Shown here: positions 32,289 through 40,702 of the stretch, in pieces
How the letters are laid out: each line of letters starts with the position of its first letter
Numbering within the stretch: the first letter of the stretch is position 1
DNA from: Polaromonas sp.
GTDB lineage: Bacteria > Pseudomonadota > Gammaproteobacteria > Burkholderiales > Burkholderiaceae
DNA length: 41,435 bases
Reading direction: 5' to 3'
Assembly: GCA_013823505.1 (NCBI GenBank)
Contig: PNMH01000031.1
Coordinates: 1-41,435, forward strand
The notes under the pieces: generated by a model
Told to the model about the DNA's origin: nothing
Databases searched by the model: none
Seen by the model: the letters and a program-made list of their open reading frames with translations, nothing else
Program-made: the position numbers and the translations under genes

Positions 32289-33878
32289 CTAAGCCTTCGC
32301 TTCGCCCCAAGGCAGCATCAGCGTCACGGTCAAGAGTCGACGAAATTCCGGTTCGAACTCGTCGATGATGCGCTGTGGCTCGGGGCACAAGGTGGTGTCG
32401 GCGATCACGCCGAACTGCACGCCGCCGCCGTAGCTCAGGATCGACACGCCCAGCCCCACCGTGCCGGTTTGCGGGACCCAGAACATGGTCTGCTCCAGCG
32501 TGGAGCCGCAGACCTTGAGCTTGGTGGCCGGGCCGGGCACGTTGGTCATCACCGCCGTGGTCTTGCGACCGAACAGGCTGAGCATGGCGTCTTGTGCGGG
32601 CTTCACCAGCAGGCCCGCCACCGACAGCAGACCAAACGTGAGCAGCGGTTGCAGGCTGCCTTTGAGGTTGTTCATGCGCGAGCGCACGGTGAACACCCGT
32701 TCCACCGGGTTGGTGCAGCCAATCGGCAGCACCAGCGGCACCAGACCAAAACGGTTGCCGAGTTTCCAGGCGTCTTCCATCGGGCGCAGGTTGATCGGCA
32801 CCATGGCGCGGATCTCCTGGCCCTGTGTGTCGTCGCCCAGGCTTTGCAGGTAGGCGCCGATGGCCCCGGCCACGCAGCCCAGCAGCACGTCGTTGACCGA
32901 GCAGTTGAGGGCCTTGCCAATGGCTTTCACCTCGTCGAGCGGGATCGGTTCGCACCAGGCCACGCGCTTGGTGTTGCCGGGCTGGCCCTTGAGGCGTGTG
33001 GGAGAATCGTCGGGCATGAGCGCCAACGCGGCCAGATCGCTGGCGAGCTGTCCACCCATGCGCGCGAGGTCCACCGCCTGGCCCAGCGAGTCGGTCAGGC
33101 TTTGCTGGGGCGAGGCCAGCATGGCGAACGACTTGGCCGCGCCACCGCCGGCGGCTTCCAGGGCTTTGGCGGTGAGGTCGCCGAAGGGGCGGATGAGGGT
33201 GTCCACCACCCAGTCTTCCGCGCCATCGAGACCGGGCTTGCTGGTCTTGCGGCCTTTGCGTTGGGGTGGTGCGTCGCCGCCGTCCACCAGACTCATCATC
33301 ACGCTGATGAGCGCGATACCGTCGGCGATGCAGTGGTGGATGCGTGCAACCAATGCCGAGCCGCCGCCGTACTGTTCGATCAGCTCGAAACGCCACAAAG
33401 GGTGCAGCCGGTCCAGCGGCTGCATGGCGAGCTCGGCCACACGGGCCTGCAGCGCGTCTTGCTCGCTCTGCGCGCCGGTCTGCGAAAGGCGGTGGGTGAC
33501 CACGTGGCGGTCGAGGCGGAAATCGGTGTCGTGGATCCAGTGCGCGCCGGCGGCGTCTTCGCGCGCCAGCTGCACGAAGCGCGGATAGGGCAGCAGCCGC
33601 TCGCGCACCCGTTCGCTCAAATCCTCGATGGTGATGCCCGGCTTCAGGATCCACACGCCGACGATCATCATGAGGTTGCTGGGTGAGTCCATGCGCAGCC
33701 AGGCCGTGTCCACCTTGCTCATGCGTTCGCCTTCCAGCCCCAGCGTGGTGGACAGCGCCTGCTTCACCGCCGGCAGCACGCCGGCCACCGCGCCGTTGGG
33801 GGCGGCTTTGCGGGGTGCGCCCGGGCGACCGGCACGCGCTGGAGGGGTGCCGCTGCGGGCGGCAACGCGTTGAACCAT
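32289..33878 (-). CDS. Wax ester synthase/diacylglycerol acyltransferase (WS/DGAT)
   Basis: This membrane-associated acyltransferase of 529 residues makes wax esters or triacylglycerol from acyl-CoA and fatty alcohol or diacylglycerol. The catalytic HHxxxDG motif is present (RIHHCIADG, His181, His182, Asp186, Gly187). MVPINLRP and the ND-type NVPGPATKLKVCG are also typical. A basic, Ala/Pro/Arg-rich extension of 52 residues precedes MSKVDTAWLRMDSPSNLM, where homologues usually begin. The upstream ATG at 33878 is kept because it has a strong ribosome-binding site (GAGGAG, 5 bp away). It is divergent from the acyl-CoA-binding protein gene, which suits a role in acyl-CoA storage. Confidence 0.93.
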   Translation of the reverse strand: MVQRVAARSGTPPARAGRPGAPRKAAPNGAVAGVLPAVKQALSTTLGLEGERMSKVDTAWLRMDSPSNLMMIVGVWILKPGITIEDLSERVRERLLPYPRFVQLAREDAAGAHWIHDTDFRLDRHVVTHRLSQTGAQSEQDALQARVAELAMQPLDRLHPLWRFELIEQYGGGSALVARIHHCIADGIALISVMMSLVDGGDAPPQRKGRKTSKPGLDGAEDWVVDTLIRPFGDLTAKALEAAGGGAAKSFAMLASPQQSLTDSLGQAVDLARMGGQLASDLAALALMPDDSPTRLKGQPGNTKRVAWCEPIPLDEVKAIGKALNCSVNDVLLGCVAGAIGAYLQSLGDDTQGQEIRAMVPINLRPMEDAWKLGNRFGLVPLVLPIGCTNPVERVFTVRSRMNNLKGSLQPLLTFGLLSVAGLLVKPAQDAMLSLFGRKTTAVMTNVPGPATKLKVCGSTLEQTMFWVPQTGTVGLGVSILSYGGGVQFGVIADTTLCPEPQRIIDEFEPEFRRLLTVTLMLPWGEAKA

Positions 33879-34013
33879 GGATGCTCCTCGGGTGGCTGTG
33901 CGGGTCTTGGGTTGTGGGCCTATTGTGCAGAGGCTCTCAACCGTAAGATAGCGGGAGAGCCCTTAGCCCGGCGTGTGTTGCCGAGGCGGTTCGTTTCAAC
34001 AACAGGAGCATTC

Positions 34014-34268
34014 ATGGCCGATCTCAAAGCCCTTTTCGACGCCGCGGTGGCGAATTCCAAGAACCTGAGCGAGCGCCCCGACAACGCCACGCTCCTGAAG
34101 ATCTACGCGCTCTACAAGCAGGCCACCGAGGGCGATGTAGAAGGCAAGAAGCCCGGTTTTGGCGACATGGTGGGCCGCGCCAAGTGGGATGCGTGGAACG
34201 GCTTCAAGGGCACCGACAAGGAAGGTGCGATGCAGCAGTACATCGACCTCATCAAGGAACTCAGTTGA
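34014..34268 (+). CDS. Acyl-CoA-binding protein
   Basis: This small cytosolic ACBP of 84 residues binds medium- and long-chain acyl-CoA esters. The family core is complete: LKALFDAAVANSKNLSERPDNATLLKIYALYKQATEGD, then KPGFGDMVGRAKWDAWNGFKGTDKEGAMQQYIDLI. The conserved YALYKQAT and KWDAW motifs that contact CoA and the acyl chain are present. A ribosome-binding site (CAGGAG) lies 5 bp before the ATG. It is divergent from the WS/DGAT gene, so the binding protein may feed acyl-CoA to storage-lipid synthesis. Confidence 0.95.
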   Translation: MADLKALFDAAVANSKNLSERPDNATLLKIYALYKQATEGDVEGKKPGFGDMVGRAKWDAWNGFKGTDKEGAMQQYIDLIKELS

Positions 34269-34285
34269 TCCCCTGCTGAGCCCCG

Positions 34286-34316
34286 GGCCGGTTGTTCAAC
34301 CGGCCTTTTTCTTTTT
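34286..34316 (+). terminator. Terminator of the acyl-CoA-binding protein gene, built from the next gene's 3' end
   Basis: Arms GGCCGGTT (34286-34293) and AACCGGCC (34298-34305) with loop GTTC are followed by TTTTTCTTTTT (34306-34316). This is a strong intrinsic terminator for the plus-strand gene 17 bp upstream. The stop codon and Lys-rich C-terminal codons (KKKKAG) of the convergent PHA-system gene provide the right arm and T-run. Confidence 0.9.
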
Positions 34317-34619
34317 GGCGGCGGGTTTCTTCGCAGCCAGCAGTTCGTCGAGGTTCTTGACGATCTCGCTTTCGATGCGGTCCTTGAACGCGCCCAGCAA
34401 AAAGCCCAGGCGCGCATCGAGTTCAAACTTGCCCGCCGACACCTTGAGCGTGCCGCTCACGCCCGACCGGGTGAATTGCACCTCGTCGCAGTCTTCGCCT
34501 TCTTCGTAAGTGCAGCTCATGTCGAAGTCGTTCTCGGCCTGTTCGGCCCAGCGCCAGGCGAGCTTGCGCGCACCGCCCATGCCGAGTTGGTGATCGCGTT
34601 CGATGTGGATGTCGGCCAT
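34296..34619 (-). CDS. Polyhydroxyalkanoic acid system family protein (PHA_gran_rgn)
   Basis: This small protein of 107 residues belongs to the family of putative PHA granule-associated regulators. It begins MADIHIERDHQLGMGGARKLAWRWAEQAENDF and continues with a beta-rich core (VQFTRSGVSGTLKVSAGKFELDARLGFLLGAFKDRIESEIVKNLDELL). The C-terminus is a short Lys/Ala tail (KKPAAKKKK) that could contact nucleic acid or granule surfaces. It follows the putative aminopeptidase gene by 20 bp on the same strand and is the last of a three-gene run. Its biochemical function is not established. Confidence 0.88.
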   Translation of the reverse strand: MADIHIERDHQLGMGGARKLAWRWAEQAENDFDMSCTYEEGEDCDEVQFTRSGVSGTLKVSAGKFELDARLGFLLGAFKDRIESEIVKNLDELLAAKKPAAKKKKAG

Positions 34620-34639
34620 GGGTGTCTCGTGTGTGGTGG

Positions 34640-35731
34640 TCAGGGGCGAACCGGGTCGCTGGTGGCCAGGGTGGTGGGTGCCAGCTCGCGCAGGGCGGCC
34701 TGGCGCTGTTCTTTCGGTTGGCTGGCCAGGGCGCGCACCGCATCATAAAACCGCGCAAAGTCGCGGCCCTCGCGTTCGAACAAGGCCTCGAACGCGGGCA
34801 CCCATTCGTCGTAGGCCGCCTGCGCCGCAAAGCTGGCGTTGTTGGCGCGGTTCACAAAGGGGTCGTAGCCGGCATAGCCGTTCCAGCTGGCCTTGAGTGT
34901 GGCGTATCGCTGGCGGAAGTCGTCCATGGCGGCGGCCTTGCGCTGCAGCTTCGTGTCGTCCGGCAGGTCGGCGTCGTCGTAGATGAGCTTGAGACGCTCG
35001 TGGGTGGAGCGGGTGAGGGCGCGAAACGCGCGGCGGCGGTTGTCGAAGGTGGCGTAGTCGGCGCGGGCCTGGTCGGTGGCGCGCGCCAGCCACCGGGCAC
35101 CACCCAGCCGCTCGACCGTGGTGGCGAACGACTCGTTGAAGCTGGTGTCGTTCTGCACATAGACCACCTGGTGCGCGAGTTCGTGAAAGACGATGCGCGC
35201 AAGCTCGCCCTCGGGGTAGGTGATGAAGGTGTTGAGCAGCGGGTCTCCGCCGGCCCAGTTCATCCAGCCCAGGGTGGAATAGGCCTGGACCGGGTAGAGG
35301 GCGACCTCCAGCGCGGGGTCGAGGCTGTCGGCAAAGGCACGCGCGTCGGCCTCTGAAAAGTAGCCGCGGTAGCCCACGCAGCCGGCCACCGGAAAACACC
35401 AGGTTTCAAGCTTGAGCGAGAGCGCGGGTGCGGCCACCACGTTGTACACGGCGGCGCGGCGCTGCAGGTCGGCGTAGCGGTGGTAGCTGGCGTTGTCGGG
35501 CAGGGCAAGTTCGCTGACCGCGAATGCGCGGATGCGGCGGGCGTTTTCCAGGCGTTGCTTGAGCGTGGGCGACGCTGCGTCGTCGGCCAGCCAGTCGTCC
35601 ACCGGCCGTGCGGCCTGCATCAGCTTCAGGTGCCCCGTGACCGACTGCCAGTAGTACCCCACACCCGTGGAGTTGCTGGCGCAGCCAGCGCCCAGCAAGG
35701 CCACGAGTGCGAGCGCCAGCAGCTTCGTCAT
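34640..35731 (-). CDS. Putative zinc aminopeptidase lipoprotein
   Basis: This 363-residue protein matches the family annotated as predicted aminopeptidase (Aminopep, PF10023 as I recall). The signal peptide ends in the lipobox GAGC, with the lipidated Cys at residue 17. The zinc motif FHELAHQ (His183, Glu184, His187) is followed by NESFA (Glu200), the expected third ligand for a gluzincin. The W(C)FPVAGCVGYRGYF region upstream is a family hallmark. It is anchored on the periplasmic side of a membrane. It lies 8 bp after the molybdopterin oxidoreductase stop and 20 bp before the PHA-system gene, so the three are probably co-transcribed. Its substrate is unknown. Confidence 0.85.
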   Translation of the reverse strand: MTKLLALALVALLGAGCASNSTGVGYYWQSVTGHLKLMQAARPVDDWLADDAASPTLKQRLENARRIRAFAVSELALPDNASYHRYADLQRRAAVYNVVAAPALSLKLETWCFPVAGCVGYRGYFSEADARAFADSLDPALEVALYPVQAYSTLGWMNWAGGDPLLNTFITYPEGELARIVFHELAHQVVYVQNDTSFNESFATTVERLGGARWLARATDQARADYATFDNRRRAFRALTRSTHERLKLIYDDADLPDDTKLQRKAAAMDDFRQRYATLKASWNGYAGYDPFVNRANNASFAAQAAYDEWVPAFEALFEREGRDFARFYDAVRALASQPKEQRQAALRELAPTTLATSDPVRP

Positions 35732-35739
35732 GCGCGTCC

Positions 35740-37782
35740 TCAGTGCACGCCCGCAACCTCGACCAGGCAGTCGTAGAACACCGGGCCGCGGCCCATGTCG
35801 GTGAGCTGCTGGCTGGTGACCTCATTCACATTGGTGCCCGAGGGTCCGAGCTTGCGCCACCAGATGCCCAGGCCGTTGACCACACCGGGCCGCGCGCGCG
35901 AGGACACCTTGGCCTTGCAGCGGTATTCGCCGCGGTCGTTGAACACACGCACCATCTGGCCGGTGGTGATGCCGCGCGATTGCGCGTCGTCGGCATGGAT
36001 CTCCAGGAGCGGTTCACCTTCGATGTCGCGCAGGCTCTGCACGTTGACGAAGCTGGAGTTGAGGAAGTTGCGCGCCGGCGGCGAGATCATGGCCAGCGGG
36101 AAGGCTGCCGAGGTGCCCTGCAACTCGTGGTTGGGCAGGTGGTCGGGCAGGCCGTCCAGGCCTTGCGCGGCCAGGCGTGCGCTGAAGAATTCGCAGCAGC
36201 CCGAAGGCGTGGGGAAGCCGCCGTGGGCAAAGGGCGCTTCGGGAATGGGCAGGGTGGCAAAGCCCTGATCCAGCAGGGTCTGGAAATCCACCGCGCTGCC
36301 GAACGCGGTGCGGCACAGGGTTTCGTCGTCGTCGGCGAAACACGGGTCGTCAAAACCCAGGCGTGCGGCCAGCGCGCGAAAGATGTCGGTGTTGGTGCGG
36401 GACTCGCCCACCGGCGCGATGGCCGGGCGGTTGAGCAGCACGTCGGTGTGGCCGTAGCTGGTGTGGATGTCCCAGTGTTCCAGCTGCGTGGTGGCCGGCA
36501 GGATGACGTCGGCGTGGTCGGCGGTGTCGGTCTGGAAGTGTTCCAGCACCACGGTGAACAAATCTTCGCGCAGGAAGCCTTGCACCACCTTGCCCGATTC
36601 GGGCGCCACGGCCACCGGGTTGCTGTTGTAGACGATGAGCGCTTCGATCTTCGGGCCGAAGGCGGCCGAGCCCGCGTTCAACAGGTCGTTGCCGATGGTG
36701 CTCATGTTGATGGTGCGCGGCGTGCGCCCGGCCAGCAACTCGGGCTTGTGCAGGGCTGTGCGGTTCACCGGGAACTGCGCGGAGCTGGAGAGCAGCAGGC
36801 CGCCCGCCGGTTGGCGCCATGCGCCCACCAGCGCGGGCAGGCAGGCCACAGCACGCACCGCGTTGCCGCCGCCGCGCACGCGCTGCATGCCGTAGTTCAG
36901 GCGGATCGCGGCCGGCTTCGTGGTGCCGTAGTCACGGGCCAGATCGGTGATCTGCTGCACCGGGATGCCGCACACCTCGGCCGCGCGTTCGGGGGGCCAC
37001 TGCAGCGCACGTTCCCGAAGGGCTTCCCAGCCCAGCGTGTGCTGCGCGATGTAGTCGTGGTCCAGCCAGTCGTGTGTGATGAGCTGGTGCATCAGTGCCA
37101 GCGCGAGCGCCGCGTCGGTGCCCGGGCGCAGGGCAATATGCTCATGGCATTTTTCCGCGGTCTCGGTGCGCCGCGGGTCGATGCAGACCAGGCGTGCGCC
37201 ATTGCGTTTGGCTTGCTGGGCCAGGCGCCAGAAATGCAGGTTGCTGCCAATGGAGTTGCTGCCCCAGATGACGATGAGCTTGGAGTCAGCAAAGTGCTCC
37301 ACCTTCATGCCGACCTTGCCGCCCAGGGTCTGGATCAGACCTTCGCCGCCGGCCGATGCGCAGATGGTGCGATCCAGAAACGAGGCGCCCAGGCGGTTGA
37401 AGAAACGCGCTGCCATGCCTTCGCCCTGCACCTGGCCCATGGTGCCGGCGTAGCTGTAGGGCACCACCGCTTGCGGGTCGCGCGCGGCAATCGCCTTCAG
37501 GCGTTCGGCAATCAGGTCCAGCGCTTCGTCCCAACCCACGCGCTTGAACTCACCGCTGCCCTTGGGGCCGGTGCGCACGAGCGGGTGCAGCAGTCGCTCG
37601 GGATGGTAGGTGCGCTCGGTGTAGCGCGACACCTTGGTGCACAGCGCACCATCGGTGTGTCGGTGCTCGGGATTGCCCTGCACGCGCAGCGCCACACCGT
37701 TGTCCACCGTGGTGAGCAGTGAGCAGGTGTCGGGGCAATCGTGTGGGCAGGCGCCGCGGATCGTGTGCACGGTGGAGTTCAT
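35740..37782 (-). CDS. Molybdopterin-dependent oxidoreductase (DMSO reductase family)
   Basis: This 680-residue molybdoenzyme has the N-terminal [4Fe-4S] motif CPHDCPDTC with the fourth Cys in ALCTKVSRY. Molybdopterin-binding stretches include VIWGSNSIGSNLHFWR, DPRRTETAEKCHEHIALRPGTDAALALALMH and, near the C-terminus, the domain beginning LLEIHADDAQSRGI. The start was set at ATG 37782 (MNSTVHTIRGACPHDCPDTC) because the frame upstream is not family-like. There is no twin-arginine signal, so the enzyme is probably cytoplasmic. The substrate cannot be predicted; homologues are often annotated only as molybdopterin oxidoreductase. It is divergent from a binding-protein gene (95 bp) and heads a three-gene operon. 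Confidence 0.92.
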   Translation of the reverse strand: MNSTVHTIRGACPHDCPDTCSLLTTVDNGVALRVQGNPEHRHTDGALCTKVSRYTERTYHPERLLHPLVRTGPKGSGEFKRVGWDEALDLIAERLKAIAARDPQAVVPYSYAGTMGQVQGEGMAARFFNRLGASFLDRTICASAGGEGLIQTLGGKVGMKVEHFADSKLIVIWGSNSIGSNLHFWRLAQQAKRNGARLVCIDPRRTETAEKCHEHIALRPGTDAALALALMHQLITHDWLDHDYIAQHTLGWEALRERALQWPPERAAEVCGIPVQQITDLARDYGTTKPAAIRLNYGMQRVRGGGNAVRAVACLPALVGAWRQPAGGLLLSSSAQFPVNRTALHKPELLAGRTPRTINMSTIGNDLLNAGSAAFGPKIEALIVYNSNPVAVAPESGKVVQGFLREDLFTVVLEHFQTDTADHADVILPATTQLEHWDIHTSYGHTDVLLNRPAIAPVGESRTNTDIFRALAARLGFDDPCFADDDETLCRTAFGSAVDFQTLLDQGFATLPIPEAPFAHGGFPTPSGCCEFFSARLAAQGLDGLPDHLPNHELQGTSAAFPLAMISPPARNFLNSSFVNVQSLRDIEGEPLLEIHADDAQSRGITTGQMVRVFNDRGEYRCKAKVSSRARPGVVNGLGIWWRKLGPSGTNVNEVTSQQLTDMGRGPVFYDCLVEVAGVH

Positions 37783-37877
37783 CGGAAGTAGGGTGTCTGG
37801 TGACTTTTGGCTCGGACTTGGCAGGGCGCTTGCTTTACCCTGCAGAGTTCTCAAATCAGCATATCAGGAGTATCTGC

Positions 37878-39029
37878 ATGCAGCGTCGTGAAGCCTTGTC
37901 CCATGTGTGCAAGTTGGTCGGCTCGGGAGTCCTGGCTTCGTGGGGGGCTCCGGCCAGCGCGCAGAGTGCCGCCCTGAGCGACACGCGCATCGTGCTGGGG
38001 CAGTCCGCGCCGTTCACCGGGGCGGCCGTGCAGCTGGGCTTGCAGTTCCACCTGGGTGCTCAAGCCTTTTTCGACACGGTCAACGCCAAGGGCGGTGTCA
38101 ATGGTCGCACCATCGAGATCAAGCGGCTGGACGATGGCTACGAACCGGAGCGGTGCGCCGCCAACACGCGCCAGCTCATTGCCGACGATGTCTTTGCGCT
38201 GTTTGGCTACATCGGCACGCCCACGAGCCTGGCTGCCTTGCCGCTGGCGTCCACCGCCAAGGTGCCGTTCTTCGCGCCCTTCACTGGCGCGCAAGCGCTG
38301 CGCGAGCCGTTCAACCGGTATGCCATCCACGTGCGCGCCTCCTACTTTGACGAGACGGCCGCCATCGTGCGCCAGATCACCTCCACCGGCATCAAGAAGA
38401 TCGCGGTTTTCTACCAGGACGATGCTTACGGAAAAACCGGGCTGGAAGGCGTCACCCGGGCCATGACCGCGATGGGCATTGCGCCCGTGGCCCTGGGCAC
38501 GGTGGAGCGCAACACGATCGAGGTGGCGCAGGCGGTGAAGGACATCATGGCCCAGAAGCCCGAGGCCATCGTTCAGATTGGCGCCTACAAGTCGGTGGCG
38601 ACATTCGTGCGCCAGGCGCGCCGGGCCGGGTTCAACGGCAACTTCTACAACGTGTCTTTCGTGGGCACCCAGGCCCTCATCGACGAGCTCGGTGCCGAGG
38701 CCCGGGGGGTGTCGGTGAGCCAGGTGATGCCGTTTCCGTACACGCCGGCCACGCCGCTGTCGGGCGAGTACCTCGCAGCCATCAAGGACAAGCGAGGCGT
38801 GGAACCCAATTACTCGGGCATGGAGGGTTTTGTGGCCGCCAAGGTGTTCACCGAAGGCCTGCGCCGCGCGGGCAGGGCGCTCACGCGCGAGGGCTTCATC
38901 AGCGCGGTGCAGGGCATGCAGAACGTCAACTTCGGCGGCTTCCCGGTGGATTTTGGTGCCAACAAACACACTGGCTCGAAGTTTGTGGAGCTCACGCTGC
39001 TCACCGAAGACGGCCGCATTCGCCGCTAG
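37878..39029 (+). CDS. Branched-chain amino-acid-type ABC substrate-binding protein 1
   Basis: This is a periplasmic binding protein of 383 residues in the LivJ-like type I fold. The signal peptide (MQRREALSHVCKLVGSGVLASWGAPASAQ) contains paired arginines, so export by Tat is possible. The mature protein begins IVLGQSAPFTGAAVQLG and has the usual two-lobe pattern (GGVNGRTIEIKRLDDGYEPERCAANTRQLI; KIAVFYQDDAYGKTGLEG). No permease or ATPase genes are adjacent, so it is an orphan receptor. A ribosome-binding site (AGGAG) lies 7 bp before the ATG. The ligand is unknown. A second, distinct binding protein follows. Confidence 0.9.
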   Translation: MQRREALSHVCKLVGSGVLASWGAPASAQSAALSDTRIVLGQSAPFTGAAVQLGLQFHLGAQAFFDTVNAKGGVNGRTIEIKRLDDGYEPERCAANTRQLIADDVFALFGYIGTPTSLAALPLASTAKVPFFAPFTGAQALREPFNRYAIHVRASYFDETAAIVRQITSTGIKKIAVFYQDDAYGKTGLEGVTRAMTAMGIAPVALGTVERNTIEVAQAVKDIMAQKPEAIVQIGAYKSVATFVRQARRAGFNGNFYNVSFVGTQALIDELGAEARGVSVSQVMPFPYTPATPLSGEYLAAIKDKRGVEPNYSGMEGFVAAKVFTEGLRRAGRALTREGFISAVQGMQNVNFGGFPVDFGANKHTGSKFVELTLLTEDGRIRR

Positions 39030-39348
39030 CCGCTGCATGGCCGGGCGCGTTGCACGCTTGCGTCACTTGCGCGGTGTGTGTGCCGAGCGCTTCGTACCCG
39101 GGTTGCGCTCCAAGCGGTGGCGCGCTGCCTTGAACAAGCTTGCGAAATTGCATGCTTTGGTGTGTGTTTTTCAGCGAATGCATGCATGAAGTTATTCGGT
39201 TGGAGGTAAGCGCAGGGCTCGCGAACCTTCACCGCTGTGGCCGGTGTGCATCCCCCACAGCGCGTTTTGCCCGATTGCCTTGGCAAAGCCTTGCGCGGTA
39301 GCCTGTTTGAGTCGGTCGATGAACGTTTCATCGCGCAGGAGGCTTTTC
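39030..39348. other. Gap of 319 bp between the two binding-protein genes
   Basis: No gene or RNA is apparent. The region contains alternating GCATGC/ATGCAT-like stretches (39151-39190), and a strong Shine-Dalgarno sequence (AGGAGG) belonging to the following gene. It should hold the promoter of the second binding-protein gene, but I could not assign -35/-10 boxes or a terminator for the first. Confidence 0.4.
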
Positions 39349-40581
39349 ATGCAGTTGTCCGTTCGCCCGTTGGTGGCGCTCGCAGTCTCGTTGTTCCTGG
39401 CCCCTGTGTGGGCCCAGGCTCCCGCTCCATCCAGCGCCGCGCCGGCGGCATCCGATGGCAAGCTCATCCGGCTCGGTCTGATCCTGCCGCTGACCGGTGG
39501 CTCGTCCGACATGGGCAACAGCGCGCGCGTGGGGGCGCAGGTGGCGGTGGACGAGATCAACGCCGTGGGCGGTTACCTGGGTCGCAAGCTGGAGCTGGTG
39601 ATCCGCGACGACCAGGCCAACCCCGACGCCGGACTCAAGCATGCGGAAGAACTGGTGCTCACCGAAAAGGTGGCAGCCACCGTGGGCTTCTGCAACACCG
39701 GCGTGGCCATGAAGGCGCTGGATGTGTTCCAGAACAACCAGCACGTTCTGATCGTGCCGTGCGCCACCGGCACCGCCATCACCGCCAAGTACCCGGCGGC
39801 CGAGAGCTACATCTTCCGCACCTCGGCGCGCGACCAGTTGCAGTCGCAGTTTCTCGTGGCCGACATCGTCAAGCGCAACCTGAAGAAGGTCGCCTTGCTG
39901 GTGGATACCACCGGTTACGGCGACGGCGGCCTGAAGGACCTGGAAGCCGCGTTGCAGGCCGCGGGCCTCAAGCCCCACATCGTCGTGCGCTTCAAGGTGG
40001 GTGTGAAAACCCTGACTGATGAGATGAAGCAGCTCAAGGACTCCGGTGCCGACGCGCTGATCGGCTGGACCGTGGGTCCAGAGCAGGGCGTGATCTCGGC
40101 CAGCCGTGCCGCCGCCGGCTGGAACGTGCCGCAATACGGTCCCTGGGGCCTGTCGCACGCCTCGGCCTTCGAGGCATCCAAGGGCGCGGTCGAAGGGACC
40201 TTCGTGGTCCAGACCGTGTTGCCCAACACCTTCATGGAACGCAACAGCACGTTCCTGCGCGGCTACGCCAAGATATCCAAGGAGCGCCCCATCGGCTCCA
40301 TGATGTCTGCTGCACAGACCTACGACTCGGTGCACCTGCTGCTGCGCGCGATGTTCCTCACCAAGGGCAACATCACCGGCAAGAGCCTGAAGCAGTCGCT
40401 GGAGAACCTGCAACAGCCCTACCGCGGTGTGGTCACCACCTACGACAGGCCCTTCAGCAACACCGACCACGACGCCATCTCGGCCAACATGCTGTGGCTG
40501 GGCACGTGGCAGGGCGGTGAGCGTTCGTATGTCTACAAGGACGATGCGGCGCGAGCGAGTGTGATCCGGCGCAAGGAGTGA
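39349..40581 (+). CDS. Branched-chain amino-acid-type ABC substrate-binding protein 2
   Basis: This 410-residue periplasmic binding protein starts at the ATG at 39349, set by AGGAGG 6 bp upstream and by the signal peptide MQLSVRPLVALAVSLFLAPVWAQA. The mature domain begins IRLGLILPLTGGSSDMGNSA and shows the type I fold (EINAVGGYLGRKLELVIRDDQANPDAG; KVALLVDTTGYGDGGLKDLEAAL; ALIGWTVGPEQG). It is only distantly similar to the preceding binding protein. No ABC permease or ATPase genes follow. An M20 amidohydrolase lies 121 bp downstream, so the ligand might be an N-acyl amino acid or related compound; that is inference. Confidence 0.9.
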   Translation: MQLSVRPLVALAVSLFLAPVWAQAPAPSSAAPAASDGKLIRLGLILPLTGGSSDMGNSARVGAQVAVDEINAVGGYLGRKLELVIRDDQANPDAGLKHAEELVLTEKVAATVGFCNTGVAMKALDVFQNNQHVLIVPCATGTAITAKYPAAESYIFRTSARDQLQSQFLVADIVKRNLKKVALLVDTTGYGDGGLKDLEAALQAAGLKPHIVVRFKVGVKTLTDEMKQLKDSGADALIGWTVGPEQGVISASRAAAGWNVPQYGPWGLSHASAFEASKGAVEGTFVVQTVLPNTFMERNSTFLRGYAKISKERPIGSMMSAAQTYDSVHLLLRAMFLTKGNITGKSLKQSLENLQQPYRGVVTTYDRPFSNTDHDAISANMLWLGTWQGGERSYVYKDDAARASVIRRKE

Positions 40582-40702
40582 TCGGCCCCGGGTTCGACCC
40601 GGTCGGCCATGGGGCTGTCGCCCGCGTGGCCCCGCTGAAGCGGTGTGTTGGATACCATGGCCCTTTGTCATTTCGCCACCGCCTCGGCACGCAAAGGTCT
40701 CC

